This document shows positions 13,029-26,100 of a stretch of DNA of 64,000 nt, one piece after another (position 1 is the first letter of the stretch; each line of letters starts with the position of its first letter). The notes beneath the pieces were generated by a model, which saw only the letters and a list, made by a program, of their open reading frames with translations, ran no database searches and was not told the origin of the DNA. Location: contig JAHRHY010000021.1 in assembly GCA_019671135.1 (NCBI GenBank), forward strand, positions 620,001-684,000, given 5' to 3'. The translations under genes and the position numbers were made by a program. The DNA comes from Linnemannia hyalina. Its lineage: Eukaryota; Mortierellomycota; Mortierellomycetes; Mortierellales; Mortierellaceae.

Positions 13029-16000
13029 GGGGGTGAGGAGTGGGGGGGAAGCGGAGAAGAGATGAGAGGGGAGGGTCGCTGTTATGTGTGAGGAAGAAAG
13101 GATGGCCTTTGACAAGATAGCAAATGAAGCGAGGAAGCGATTGACTTTTATACAACTCCCTTGTCAAGGCACATCGGCAACCTTACAGGTCCGTTTTTTT
13201 AGAAGACATGTTCATGGACTTTGAAGAAGCTAAAGTGTCTGCTCTCCAAACATTGGCGCCATTGGCAAACCTGTTTCTCTTCTTGCTCAGCGGATCGGCT
13301 TTGGGGGATTGCGGTCTGTTGTGTAAACATGGATAGGTCCTGTTGTACATAATACAGCGGTTGGTAGCCAATCTAATGTGGAAGAAGTGTTGTTCTCTGG
13401 TTACCCATCCATCGTACCCTTCTGGTAAGTCTGAGCGGATGTTGGACTTTTTAGTTGCATATCAGGGTGGACCGATTAGGTCTGTTTAGGCTTTTCTCGA
13501 TCGTGAACCCGTCCCTAATTAGAAACAAGGGTGTGACAAATGGTGCGCTTTCTTCACCGGTTGAGCAGGGTACGCGCTATGTTGTGAGAGAGAGCATTGT
13601 GAGTGTATGAGCTAGTGAGAACAGTCGTTCACCCACCCACTCTTTTTGCATGAGCCCAAATGGGTTCGCTACCGAGAATTAATGTACGCTCTCTTGCCTT
13701 TTACCAGGGAAATGGGAGACTCATGTCAACAGACGTCAGCTTCCTTTCTTAATCTGTTTAGTGTTTATGACTGTTACTCCCCATCTTCCTTCCTTCTTTT
13801 CTTTTTTGCCTTAAGCTTACATCCACAAGGGTGTCTCCTACCCTATCCTCCAATCCCACTCACTCCATCCATGCATGCATCTTGATCGATTTAGTCTCCC
13901 CTCGGGTCCACTAACCGACCTTTTTGTTCTCTTCATCGGGTCCACTCTCCGAGATGGAAAGAGAAGAAAAAAACCCTCCAATCCCTTTTTTCCCTTGGAT
14001 GCCCATCCACCTCGCTCTCTTTTTCAATGTCTTTTCTTTTTCTGCTCCTTTCAATCTCGCATCATTCTCCTGTAGAATAAGTCTGAGCCCAATTCCTCTC
14101 TGCCAGGTACTTTATTATCATCGATGGACACTTCAATTCCGTTTAGACGTGTTAAATTTTTCTTGAGAAATCCTCCGGAACCCTCATCCGCAGATCAAAC
14201 CTACTTTTTTTTTTCTCGGATAGTGCACCGAGGATAATATTATGGCGTCGACTTCTGCACCGTACCAGTACGTACATACACTTTCCTCTCCTCTGCGCGA
14301 TTTATTTCTCTTCACCTTCTATTCCCACCATGTCCATCTACTGAAGGAGTAGTGTAAGTTGAGGGGAAAAGGTGTAGAAGGGGATATTGATTCCCATCGG
14401 CAGATCCATCCGGGGGCTGAAGGAAGGGGAGATCTGGGAAAGGATCCTATTGGTGTGCCTAGGTTTGATCAATACTAGTCCAGTTAGTCTAAATCACATC
14501 CGAACTATGGTTCCCTCCTCCCTTACTTCACTCTCCATTCTTCACTCACTCTCCTTCTCTCGCCCTCTTTCTTTGTCTCTCTCACTCTCTCACTCACTCC
14601 ATCCCCATCCTATCACGACTTTAAAATACAACACTAATCCCTGAAGAAAAATCAACCACAGGTTGGACTTGGCTAAACGCCATAGGGCGAACATGATAAT
14701 TTTGCATATACTTCCCATGGGCTGGATGCATGTCAAGTCTCATTCGAATACACTGCCCGCACACCAAAAGAAAACTAACCAATCGCCTCTTTTCCATCAA
14801 GGACTCAGTGCACTTTTTTTTTTTTTCTCTTGACAAAAAAGCGTACCAAACGCCTTTCCGGATGTGTACCGAGAGGGAAAAGCGATGGAGGAGTGGAGTG
14901 AAGTCGATTGGCCGAGGGCAGTGAGGAAAACGTAAACTCCCTCGAACGGCCTCAAAATACGTTCTGAGTAGTGTGTGTGTGAAGTCCGCTCGGAGCGGAA
15001 GATCCAATAATTTTACCCGTGAAGAACAAGGCGCAGTAGCGTGCCTCATTGCCATCCCGTCGCATTCCCCTTTTTTCGTGTGTGCTGTAGAGATAGATCG
15101 ATCCCACGGATACATGCCGAGAAACAACCAGACGATGAAAAAATGTAGGCGTGAGAATGAGTCTGGTAGGCACACTGAACAAGTTCCAGTTCATGGATAC
15201 GTACCGAAACAAACGAAGGAATGGATAAGAATTGTGTATTGGCATCGGTCCATGGATATGTACCGAGATGGGAACATACGGTAAAGGATTGCCCGGAAGC
15301 ATAAGAGTGTTAGTTCATGAAGAGAAGCGTGGTGCGTGCCCATTATGCTATGGGTTATCTACAGAGAGTATGTAATACAGACGATCATTGGAGAGGTGAA
15401 GGGAGAAGAGAAGAAGAAGAGGGTGAGATGCAACACAGAAAAGAGGACGCGCTTCGATTCGGTGTATCAACAATGCGGCACACACGATATGCCTTGGGAT
15501 CAGTATCCGTAAACAAACAGATGTTGCTGTGAAGAAACGCCAGATCCATGTATAGGAAGGGAGATAGAAGAGTGTAATGGAACCTTGGGAGTGCAGGTCT
15601 TATTCCTAGCAGTTTCAAATCGCTAGTGCTCAAAGAATCGACGTACCGTCTCCTCCTTCCACTGCCAAAAGCCCAACTACACCCAACGGATATCGGCGTG
15701 ATCTATAACAGAGAATGCCTTCCGACGCGTACAAATTGGCACCACTTCGAAAGCGCATTTTTTTTTATATTTGTCCCATAACCTTAAACCTTCGTACTTG
15801 CCCACTCTTTCTAGTGTTATCGATAATCTACTCCTCCCCAGAACATTCCCCACAAACCAACCCTGTAACCAGCCATCATCATCATCATCCATCCATCCAT
15901 CCATCCCGTCTCCTTTAATTACCCCTCCTCGTCCTCTTGACAGAAGTACTCTTCAATCACATATGAACACGCCCAACACGCTCCCTCACCCTCTCATTCC

Positions 16001-16289
16001 CCATCCGCACCTGCTCCTCCAACGTCAACATCCCCCCTCCACCCTCGATTGGAGTACTACCATCACTTCCAGCAGCGGCGGCATTGGCGACCTCCACGAA
16101 ATCACAGGGCTCTTACCCAGTCCTCTATCGTGGATTGTACTTTTCTACACTCCATACTGACAGTTTCCTTTCACCTTCTCCTACTTCCGCTCCTTCCTCA
16201 TCGTCCTGTACTTCCTACGCTTTCACATCCATGGGTGAGAACCATACTTCCCAATAATGCGCCTCGGTAGCGAATTTTGGAAGTGAAAG
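13029..16289. other. Long spacer, no supported gene
   Basis: Holds the promoter of OPT copy 3 and then about 3 kb with only low-complexity ORFs. A CT-rich patch lies at about 14510-14610, and ATC/CATC short tandem repeats at about 15876-15905. The ORFs at 14621-15175 and 14952-15302 overlap on the same strand in different frames and have no recognisable motif. I see no tRNA or other structured RNA. Confidence 0.45.
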
Positions 16290-17152
16290 GTAATAGAAAG
16301 TCATTGTTGCCGTCGGCGGTGTGTTAGGTGAGGGAGTTTGGCGTTAGCGTTCTTGGCTGATTCGTGTAACCAGGCGGTGGAGCTCTTCCTTGCGAAGAAT
16401 AGCGATGTTTTTGTCTCCTCGTTGTCATAGCTCTGTGATCCTAAGCTCGGGGTGGAACCGATGTTATGGAGGAGAAAGTTGGGTCTGCTGTGGTTTGCTG
16501 AAACACTGCTCCTGTCATTGAAGCACCCTGTCCCCGCTGCTGTTGTTGATAACGGTGCAGATGAAGAAAACCCAGTAACCGTACATCCTCCTGACCCTGC
16601 TCCTGCTGTTCTCCTCACACTGGACCACCCTCGCCCTCACCCTCCCGATCCCCCTGCTGCTAACCCTCATCTCTAACCGGACCAACCGCGCCAGCTGCAG
16701 CCTCCCTTCATCATCCATCATATCAGACGCCGCACCCAACACCATCGCAACCTTCATCGTCTCGGCATTCACAATCAAGATCCTTTTGACAAGCATCAAC
16801 GACGCTCCCTGCTACTGTAACTGGAACTGCCTTTGATACTGTAGTGTTGCCGCCTCGAGAGCATGTTACATGGTGTTGAGCGCTGCTGGGAGGTCTTCTT
16901 TGATGACTTTTTGTAAATGCGTCGATCTTTGTGTTGATTGCAGAGAAGTACGCGGTGAGGTCCGGGGGTGTTGCTGGTTCCCGCGGACTAAAGTAAGAGT
17001 GTGCAAGAAGAAGAAAAGAACACCTACTGACAATGTCGACGTTGCTTTTTTTTTTCTTGTTTATTTTCAACATTGGTTGAAGAAAAATATGTGTGGAGTC
17101 AATGCCGTCAAAAAAAAAAAAAATGATGATTTTGGCGCTACTCTGTCTTGTC
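16290..17152 (-). pseudogene. Probable decayed protein gene with frameshift and stops
   Basis: On the minus strand a protein-like reading begins around 17000 after a good acceptor (ctttag) with ATPPDLTAYFSAINTKIDAFTK. It shifts frame in an AAAAAG run and goes on as VIKEDLPAALNTM, then a stop, HALEAATLQYQRQFQLQ, a stop, and an in-frame stretch with LMLVKRILIVNAETMKVAM and DMMDDEGRLQLARLVRLEM. Further along, a Gln/Pro-rich stretch has more stops. Alternating sense-looking pieces in different frames, with stops in place of expected Gln codons, fit a decaying gene. I do not recognise the family. Alternatives: several unrecognised introns, or chance composition. Confidence 0.4.
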
Positions 17153-17226
17153 ACCGGCTATGCGCGTCTGTCGCCATTGTTGTATCAGCTCAGTCAAGGC
17201 CATGTCCAGCATCTAGTTCCATAGAT

Positions 17227-19140
17227 TTACGACCGCTTAACCTGCTTGATCTTGGCCATATGCGACTTCAGCTTCTTGTACTTGTCCGACTATTAAGATT
17301 TACATTGTTAAAAAGGATCAGTATCAAATACCCAAACACAATTTTCTGAGGCAAGCACAGTATGATCTAGGGAAGTGATGTTACCTTGCCGCCGCGGGAC
17401 TTGTCGTAGGTGATCGAGGACTCGGGCATCAGAGCGTAAGCGTGGTGGTTAGACTGAGGTACCCGCACTCCCATTGTCCGTTGAGCAGGTCTATTTTTCA
17501 TTATGAGGCGTCTGAGTTAGTAGCACGATCTCGACGTGATTCAACTTGGCCACCCCGTCATTCAAAGGCATAGATCATTTCATAGCGGAATTCGGGTCTT
17601 ACTCGGCAGAAGCGGCGGCGGCTGAGGAGTTGTCGTAACGCCGACGTTGGCCTGTTGATTGATGGTCGCCCTCCGCGTAGTCGATCTTCTTGGTCCTGTA
17701 ATCCTGACTCAGCTTGACAATAGGTCTGCTCCACTTGTCTATTACGAATGTTAAGTTGGGATATTTCTTATGAGTACGAAGTTTTGCAATGTAGAAGTAA
17801 TAAAAGGCAAAGGGGTGTTCCTGCAACATACCGACAAGGACATGGGCCTTGCGCTTGATAGATGGTGTCACACGGGAATCATCGACCTTTGTGTAAAAGT
17901 ACACGACGCGACCGACTCCACTGGTAGAAAGGTGGTGTGTCTGAATTGGAAGCTGCAGTCATAAAAAACCAAGGAAAAGAACGCTGTTAGTCCTGAGCAT
18001 TGTGCTGAGATATAATAATGAGGTTGTATCCACGCGCCAAGAAAAGCAAAGATCAACATACAATGTCGAGGATGTCCAAAAAGTCCTGAATAATGTCCAA
18101 ACTTGGCAAGGAGGCATCCTGAAGGGGTTCCAGCCACAGCTTCATTGATTCCAGAATTCCATTATCCAAAAAGGTGTTGTGCACATGAGACCTATTGGCG
18201 GTTATTAAAGAAAAAGATGGATATGGTTAGTATTGTGTTATTCCCAGGAACAAATAGTAGCTTGGTAAAGACAAACAAGATCCTGAATGACAAGAAAGCA
18301 GACGTTACTTGTTGAGCTGGGCTTTGACGTTTTCCAGCATCCTGACTTTCGCAAGAGCGGCCTGATGGTTCAACTTTGCATCAATGTCTGCAAAGGCCGC
18401 CTCCTGCATCTTTGCCACAAATCGTGCTGCGCTCTCATCCAGCTCCGTGTCAATATCTTCGTCGTCCTTTTTGCGTCTGCGGCTGGTAGACTTGCCGCTC
18501 TTGATAGCAAGATCAAAATCCCTGTCCAACTTTGACATCTTTTCCTGCATAGGGTCAAGTGGCAGCTCTGCGCCATCTGGTCCAATTGCTCCTGATCCAT
18601 CGGCCGAAGGCTTTGACTTCTTTGCCAATTTCTTCTTCTTCTTGGGCTCGGGGGTGGGTGACTCTCCATCGGCATGACGCTTCTTGAAGCTTGGGAGTTG
18701 AATATCGTCGTCCTCCTCATCTGCTCCTCCTCCCAGTTCTCCTTCTCCCGCAGCATCTCCATCAGTGCCATCGGCGCCGTTCTCCTGTCCTTCTGCTGCT
18801 CCGTCGCCCTTGTCTCCTGTGTTTGGGCGATCTATATCCAGATACAGGCACAAAACGCGTGATGTTAGTGCGGTTTCTTTGTTTGAAAAGACCAAAGTGT
18901 TTTTCTTGACAGTGAAAGTGAATGAGTAAAAACCTTCGTCCTGGCTCTGATTGTCGTCGTCATCGTCGTCACCAAAGATGTCGTCGACTATGCGTTTCTA
19001 TTGAAAGAAGGAGATCCATAACCGTACAGGAGAAGAATGTGATGAGTTGATCAGGTTCGGTTGATTGAGTGTATCTCCTGTAGTCAGTGCTGGTTGCAGT
19101 TGATGGATGTCCTGTTTGAGTGTACCTGGTCTGAGGACAT
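17227..19140 (-). CDS. IWS1: Transcription elongation factor IWS1/SPN1
   Basis: Nuclear partner of the histone chaperone Spt6 that acts with elongating RNA polymerase II. Eight exons on the minus strand: 19140-19126, 18997-18934, 18831-18309, 18191-18062, 17952-17832, 17738-17603, 17490-17385, 17289-17227; 385 residues. The N-terminal third is acidic and disordered (IVDDIFGDDDDDD, then Glu/Asp/Lys tracts with a nuclear-localisation-like KKKKKLAKK). The C-terminal half is the TFIIS N-terminal-like (LW) domain, with HNTFLDNGILESMKLWLEPL, LPSLDIIQDFLDILD, then SGVGRVVYFYTK and KAHVLVDKWSRPIVKL. The tail is basic and ends in KIKQVKRS. The first exon codes only five residues (MSSDQ). The donor after exon 2 (GTTTTTAC) is weak but joins in frame. 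The length is similar to yeast Spn1. It runs divergently from the unknown gene at 19700. Confidence 0.92.
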
Positions 19141-19699
19141 GGATGTGTTGTATTGTGTTGTGTTGTGTTGTGTTGTGTTGTATGTGGTGTTTGATGGTTG
19201 TGTGTGTGTGTTATTGTAGCTGTTGTTGTGTGTGTAGTGTGTTGATTATGTGCTGTAAGAAAGAGTGAGAGGAACAGCGTTGGTTGGTTTCGTTGCCCCT
19301 TCTTTGTCTTTCAAACACGAAATAACCTCTCTCTCTCGTACAGGGAGGAGGATGCCAGGATGAAGGGTGGCTTGGGTGTGGCAGCAAGATCCAGTAGCAG
19401 TCACCATGTGAGGCCTTTTTTTTCTGTCGACTGAATCACTACTGGAGAAATGGAAAAATTGCCGGGGTTGGGAAGAATGCAACAGTCGAGAAACAACGGG
19501 GAGAAGGGTCAAGGACGTCAAGGTAAGACACCCTCTTTTGCTATTTTTATTGCCATTCTACCTCTCAACGAAGCATCATTCTTCCCTTCTTCTTTCTTGC
19601 CAACTCATTCTTTTTGACACTCTCACTCCAGCAACAACCTCAACAACCAACTACAACAACACTCACTCACTCGACACTCAAACAAACAAACAATCGACA
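19141..19699. promoter_or_regulatory. Shared divergent upstream region of IWS1 and the 19700 gene
   Basis: The 559 bp between two divergent start codons must hold both promoters and 5' leaders. Right upstream of the IWS1 ATG is a GTGTT pentanucleotide run at about 19145-19180 (AACAC on the sense strand), then GT-rich sequence. Near the 19700 gene, the leader is CA-rich (AACAAC and CAAACAAACAAACA). I cannot identify a specific factor site. Confidence 0.4.
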
Positions 19700-20423
19700 A
19701 TGCCTTCATTCAACTACGGATACGCCATGGGTAACTATTACAATCAACACTCTCTTGAACTGTTCTCACTCGTCATTACAACCACTCTAACCTCTTCCTC
19801 TACTTCCTTCCTTGCAACTAATAGGCGACTTCCCAGGAGACAAGAGAATTGTGACACCCCCAATGCTCGGCAACAAGATCTCGCTCTCTCTAGGCCACAC
19901 CTCAACTTTTGTCTTCCTCGGCACAAAGGCTGAAATCCTCGAATGGTTCAAGACCGTCGGTCCCTCCAAAGTCGTCCAAGCCGTCCTCTTCCACGACCGG
20001 CCCTCAGAACCCCTCGACCTCGTCTTTGATCTCCTCCCCATCCCCAACCCTGACCTCACCTGGCTCCAGTACTACCAGTCCTTTTATCAATCGGATCCTA
20101 CATTGGAACGGTACAGGTTAGAGATTCGCCCAGAGCAGCCCAAGATTGATGCCGAGATTGAACCATTGTACAGGATGTATGCTAAATCAGGAGTCTGCCT
20201 GGGCGACATTGCACCTGCGTTGGAGAAGAAGTGGTCCGAGGTGCCGTCAAAGTCGTATCTGGATATGGTCAAGGAAGTCTTTTATGAGCGGGATGATGTC
20301 AATGAGCACGCACAGCAAGTCGCTGAAGAGACCAAGAGGAGGGATGAGGCTGGCCGTGAAGTTGAGCTTGAGGATATTGTCGTCTCTGTCCCTGTTCCTA
20401 CTGAGCAGCAGCCCCGTCCATAA
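19700..20423 (+). CDS. Conserved-looking protein of unknown function, 209 residues
   Basis: Two exons, 19700-19730 and 19825-20423, with a 94 nt intron after MPSFNYGYAMG; the phase closes and codon use is like that of the neighbouring genes. I do not recognise the family. The protein has no membrane segment or signal peptide. The middle is rich in hydrophobic and aromatic residues (STFVFLGTKAEILEWFKTVG, LTWLQYYQSFYQSD), suggesting a folded domain. The C-terminal 50 residues are charged and helical-looking (AQQVAEETKRRDEAGREVEL). An A/T-rich 3' flank with AATAAT/AATAAA-like hexamers near 20497-20512 may be the polyadenylation region. Confidence 0.75.
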
Positions 20424-20861
20424 TGGTCCTCTTTCATCTTGATATCTTGGATCTTTTTTTTTTCTTCAGATCTCTACTCTTCTCCTGTAAATATCAATAA
20501 TAATAATAAAAAAACAAATACAAAAATATGTCTCTCGCATTCCATACAGAAGGAAAAGAAAAAGAATAAGAAATCTAACCAGAGAGTCCATTTATTCGCA
20601 TGGCATTCATGACATCAGTACAAGTACCAGCTACCAAGTACTAACCAGACCATGCGAGTGACGTTCTTAATACCCACGAAGGGAGAATTCCCTTCTCTGT
20701 CAAATCGCAGTCCTCCTTTTTTTTCTTCTCTGTTCTTCCTTTACCCTTTTTTTCCGCGCTGATTGATTTTTTTGCCGCTGAGCAACTCTTTCAGGATATT
20801 CCTTTCTTTCTATTCCCTCATTCACACAACCCACCCTCAATCAACAAACATCAAGGAAAAA
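20424..20861. other. Intergenic region upstream of TOM40
   Basis: A 438 bp stretch with the 3' UTR of the unknown gene on the left and the TOM40 promoter on the right. T-rich tracts occur near 20719-20752 and a CA-rich leader just before the ATG. No additional gene is visible. Confidence 0.5.
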
Positions 20862-22810
20862 ATGACGTCCCCGCTAAAGACAACAACGCCCTTCGGATAC
20901 AACCCTCACACAGCAGCACCCCCCGTCGTCGACTTCACACCCTCTAAACCTACTTCAACAGGAGGAGGACTGGTGGACCAGGTCAAGGAGGCCTGGACAA
21001 ACGTGAACCGTTTCCGGGATGGATTGAATTTGCCCAATCCGGGAACCTTTGAGGGTGCCAGCCGGGAAGTCAAGAGTAAGCTACTGAAGGAGAGTTTAAG
21101 GATGAGGAGGGAGGAAACAAGGAAGGAGAGTAGCAAAAGGACTGCACTGGGGTTTTTATCTTGTTACGGACGACTGGAAAGGGCGCCTTTTTTATCCGGG
21201 AACTGCAACGCTTCTGTTGAGGGAGACGAACCTCTCGCTGATGAGCAAGAAGAAAAAAGACGCTCGCAGAGGAATGTAACGGATGAACAAGCTTTGTCAG
21301 GATCAGCAAAAAAAAAAAAACAAGCACACGTCAAAAAATACGCACAACACTCCCTCCAACAAAGAAAAAAAAATGTCGCTGCAACAGGAAGTTCGTCCGA
21401 AACCTTGGACATTTTTTTTTCTCTCTCTCTCTCTCTTTCTCCAAGACACTCTTGTCTAAACTTTACACCTCTACCATGCTGACCCTCCGTTTTCTACTTT
21501 TCGTTCCTATGGGAAATAGACACGTTCTTGACAAACCATGTATTTGACGGGGCAAGATGCGACATCACCAAGGTCCTGACACCCAACTTCCAAGTCACCC
21601 ACTCCTTCGCCATGGGCGCCGCCGCTTCTCCTTCCACCTACAATTTCGGTACCGCCTTTATCGGCCAGCAGGTACCATATTACTTGTCTTTCTGTTCTGC
21701 TTTTGCAGTCCTACATCCAAGTCCTGAGCTCAACAATCTGCATACTTCTCAACTGCGATGTTTTGTCCGGCAATGTGTTTAACAAATCGTTTGGTTTTTC
21801 TTTACTTGCTGATAGTCGTTCTTGTCGGGGAACTTGGATACGGATGGGAATGTTCAGGCGAGGGCCAACTACGCGTGGAGCAACACCAACGTCTCCAAAG
21901 TTCAGTCGCAGGTACATATACACCCATCACAACAAGCATTCTAGGGAGGAAACAGGATCTAGTCAGGATTATGTTCAAAACGACAGGTCAAAAATCGCAC
22001 TCCAACAGTCGACGATCTGTATGCCTTTTTTTTTTTTTGCTCTCACTAAAACCCTTATACTTTCTTTTTCTTCGACCATGGCCAAAAAAAAAAAAAAAAA
22101 AAAACAGCTGTCAACAACACCAGGACAATCGATGGTCCAGGTTGAACAGGACTACAACGGCAAGGACTTCAACTTAAACCTGAAGGGTGTCAACCCCTCC
22201 CCAACAGAAGCCACAGGAATCTTCATCACCTCCTACCTCCAATCCATCACCCCCAACCTCGCCATCGGCGCAGAAGCCGTCCACCAACGGCCTACTCCAC
22301 AAGATGCCGAAACCACATACTCGTACGTCGCCAAATATACAGGTCAGGACTACATCGCCACAGCGACTTACCAGGGATTCGGGGCTCTCCAGGCGAGTTA
22401 TTACTTGCGGTACTCGGAAAGGGTTGATTTCGGGACAGAGATTCAGTTGGTCACGGCGGGTGGGAGACGGGATGCGGTCGCGACCGTGGGAGGCAAGTTT
22501 GAATTCCGGAGGTCAACTTTTAGAGGACAGGTCGATACGACGGGGAAGGTTGCCGCCGTGTTGGAGGAGAAGATTGTCCCGGGCTTTTCGTTCCTTGTCA
22601 GCGGCGAGATGGATCATGGCAAGGTAGGATTTTGGCGCTGTGCTTTGTTGTTGTTTTTTTTTTTGTTTTTTTTATGTATTGTTATCAAATGTGTTGTTGT
22701 GTGATGGAGGAATTTACTTATGCTTCTGTGAATTGGATGGATTCTTTGTATTGATGTTACTTTTTTAGGGTCAGAGCCGATTCGGCGTTGGGATGATGTG
22801 GGAGGTCTAG
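20862..22810 (+). CDS. TOM40: Mitochondrial import receptor subunit Tom40
   Basis: Beta-barrel pore of the TOM complex, the main entry gate for precursor proteins in the mitochondrial outer membrane. Five exons: 20862-21075, 21520-21671, 21816-21911, 22108-22623, 22769-22810; 339 residues, similar to other fungal Tom40 proteins. The N-terminal 50 residues are Pro/Thr-rich, followed by LPNPGTFEGASREVK and NTFLTNHVFDGARCDITK, then regular beta-strand sequence with GQSMVQVEQDYNGKDFNLN. It ends in RFGVGMMWEV, the terminal beta signal typical of outer-membrane barrels. Intron 1 is long (444 nt). Intron 3 ends with about 21 adenines just before CAG. The gene is convergent with glycogen synthase. 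Confidence 0.95.
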
Positions 22811-23159
22811 GGGAAAAAAAATGATCAAGAACCCTCCTTCCTACCTCTCAACAATTAAAGCAGCCAGTCACTTCAGATCTTTACAATGTATTATTATCAC
22901 CTTCTTTTTCTTCATTCCATGCATGACCTTTGTGCCGTGTTGTTTCATCTCTTCTGAGCAAAGCTCCTGTCAAAGTCAATGGCTGTGTTGAGAATAATCT
23001 TGTGTTTTAATATTTTACAAACGGTTGGGTGGTTTCTTTTTTTTAGGTGTGTACGAGAAGAAAAGGTGTAAAAGCGAAAAGAAAGAAAAGAGAGAAATAT
23101 GCCAATCGCGAAATGCAGAGAAACTACTAGAAACCGAAAAGAACTAAGAAAGGAGGATA
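22811..23159. other. Convergent 3' intergenic region
   Basis: This 349 bp stretch separates the stop codons of TOM40 and glycogen synthase. It should contain both 3' UTRs and is A/T-rich. An ATTAAA hexamer lies near 22854. Nothing else is recognised. Confidence 0.5.
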
Positions 23160-26100
23160 CTACTGCTTGTAGCTCTTGCCGCCAACAAAGGCACTGCTCC
23201 CGCTGGACGTAGCAGTGGTCGAACCATAGAACCCATTTTGCCCATTCATCTTATCCTTATACTGAGCCTGAGCCGCCGCAACCCCCACAGCCGAAATGTT
23301 CTCCTTGGCCGCTGTCACCTCCTCCTTCGAGGGTGTGAAATGCCCCTCGGTGAAGGCAGCCTCTTGGGCAGATTGGGAGAGACGACGGAAGGGGATGCGG
23401 ATCTGGAGATCTGAATCCTCGTCGTCGTTCTCGTGGCCCTCCATCTTGTAGGATAGATACTTTTCGCGGTCCGAGATCGACATGTTGGCAAAGGTCAGTT
23501 CGTTGTCGGAGCCTTCAAGAGGGGTCCGGATGCGTGGGGATCCCGGGGCGGAACGTGGGTTGGGAACCTTGGCGCGGGGTTGTTGTTCGTCCGAGATGTC
23601 CGCGGCTCCGAAGTAATCATCGTCGAACGAGTCAGGGTAGGCTCTCCGGAGAGCCAACTGACGAGCCTTGATGTACTCGAGTCCCATGCGCTTCCAATCC
23701 AAAAGATCCGAGAGTCGCTCTGTTCGGTTGCGCTGGTTGATACGTTGACGACGGGACTTGTTACAGAACATCAACATCTGGTCCGACAACTGTTGAATAG
23801 ATTCCTCGACAGATTTCATCCTGCGGTCGACAATATAGATTCCGTACTCTGAAGAGTCCACAATGTTGTCGTCCATGAAGCATCCGAACCCAGACAGGTT
23901 GGTCGTGATCGAGGGGACACCCATGACAGTGCACTCTGCGGGGGTGTAACCCCAAGGCTCATAGTAGGAGGGGAAGACTCCCAAATGACAACCGCGAACA
24001 AACTCTTCGTAATCAAGACCAAAGAGGGGGTTGTTAGAGTTCAAGAACTCTGGGTGGAAAACGACCTTGACGCGGTCGGAGGGGTGATTGAAGAGCGAGA
24101 GGCGACGAAGCTGGTTCAGGACGGGGTCTTTGCTGTCGTCGGCCATGTTGTGGGTGACGATAGGGGGCAGGGTGGATCGCTTGAGGGCAAATGTACGGCG
24201 CTTGAGTAGGATCTGGTCCTCGCTTGTCAAGAACTCGGTCGTGTTCACATCTCCACCACTAATTGGATTATGCATTGAGGTATTAAAGATAAGCATGCGT
24301 TAGCAATAGCACATGCGTGTAGGTGAATTGTTGATCGATCGCGCATGCATACACTTTCACAAGCAAAAGTAAGAGAACTTACCGAGCGGCTTTCTCAAAG
24401 AGACGAGTCTCCATCCGCTTGGCAATGTCAGTGACAGTCTCCTTCAACTGCTTAACAACAGCCTGACCCTTCAAGGTCTCGACAGTGAAAGAATGCGTCT
24501 CGGCTGGGGTAATGATAAAGGCGACCACGGTCATGTTCGAGCCAGCAGCCTTCAACTTTTCATTCAAACCTATTTTTTTTTTGTTCGCGATAAGTAAAAA
24601 AGCATATTTTGTTAGTCCGCTATTCTCCTCATCCTCGTTATCCCCGGATGATGGATGATGTGTAACACAACAAAAAAAATTATCGGAAGCGGAAATGTGA
24701 AAGTAAGGGAAACCATTAGAGGGTCAACGTGCACAATCAATAAGAGACTTACGTTGGAGGGACTCGATGAACATGTCCAAACCTTTGTTACGGTACTCAT
24801 AACGACCAGCGGTAAAGAAGTAAAGTGTGTTCTCAAGATCAAAGTCGTAATGGCCATAAAAGTGACCCCTGATAAAGTTGTGAATGCGCTCCTTGGAGAC
24901 GGCATGCAGGTTCTGGAACTCGTGCATGGCCGAGAACTTGACAACGTTCAAACCGTTGGGCAAAACACCATCAGGCTTTCGCTTCAACAGATGCTCGGCC
25001 TCATAGGCAGTGATATGTGAGACGGTCGTAAAGACATCACAGCAGTGGGTCGCAGCACGCTCGATACAGTAGCGGTGGTAGATGCCACGCTTCCCGGCTT
25101 CGTGGTCCACATCGAAGGAGCGGAGGTTGTTGTAAAAATCGACGGAGCCGGCGCAGAGATAACGACCGAGCAGGGTGGCATGGGTCGTGAAGATGGTCGT
25201 GACGTCGATGTGACGCTTGCGGCAGAGGGCGATGCCAACTCCGGCAAGCCATTCGTGGAAGTGGGCAATCACTGCAGACTTTTGCTCATGGACAACAAAC
25301 TAATACCGATAGTAATGACGATTGAAGGGGATTGAGGTGGTGGTTAGCTTAGGTGCAAGGAAACATCAGTCGACATCAGCAGGCAGGTGAAATAAAGGGG
25401 ATGGTGGACTATGGTGAGGCAAGTGCCTTTTCCTGTTGCCTTCTATCTCCAAAACCTTAGCAACCACAGCACGAGAAAAAGAGAAGAGAACCATATGAAT
25501 CCAACTCTAGTGCGAAGATAGCACGCATGAACCACGCCTAAATGGCGCCCTTTGTCTCTCTCTCACCTCTCTCACTCGTCAATAGATTCTCTCGAGTGTG
25601 ATCACAAGTTGTTGTTGTTGTTGCGTGGTTACTGTTGTTTTGTTGGGGGTGGATCACCGGAAACAATCCTTGTCCTCCACTGCTGGAAAGAGAAGACACA
25701 ATGAGAGCCAAGAACCCTTTTTTTCACTTGACTTCTCGATCTCTCCTTCGAGGATGTTACGCACGCACGCACACTGTTTTCTTTTTAGAAAAGATAACAA
25801 AATTAAAGTGGCGGCTGGTGCCAGAGTGGGGGATGAAGGGGAAGAAGGGGAAGGTGGCAGGATCACGAATCGCCACTCACTTTTTTTTATCTTTCTCACG
25901 GATAGAATCTCTCAGTCGTCCTCTTTGTTAATCGTCTCCCTTCCTTGTGCAATTGTATCCTCTCCTTCTTCCTCTTTACTGCTATTTGTCTACATTGACT
26001 CCCGGTTCCCTTTCGACGTTCCCCGATGTAGTTTCCCTTGGTTTTTTTCATTTCTGCACGTCTTCCTGCTGCTGGCTGTTGTTGTTGTGTTTTTGTTTTT

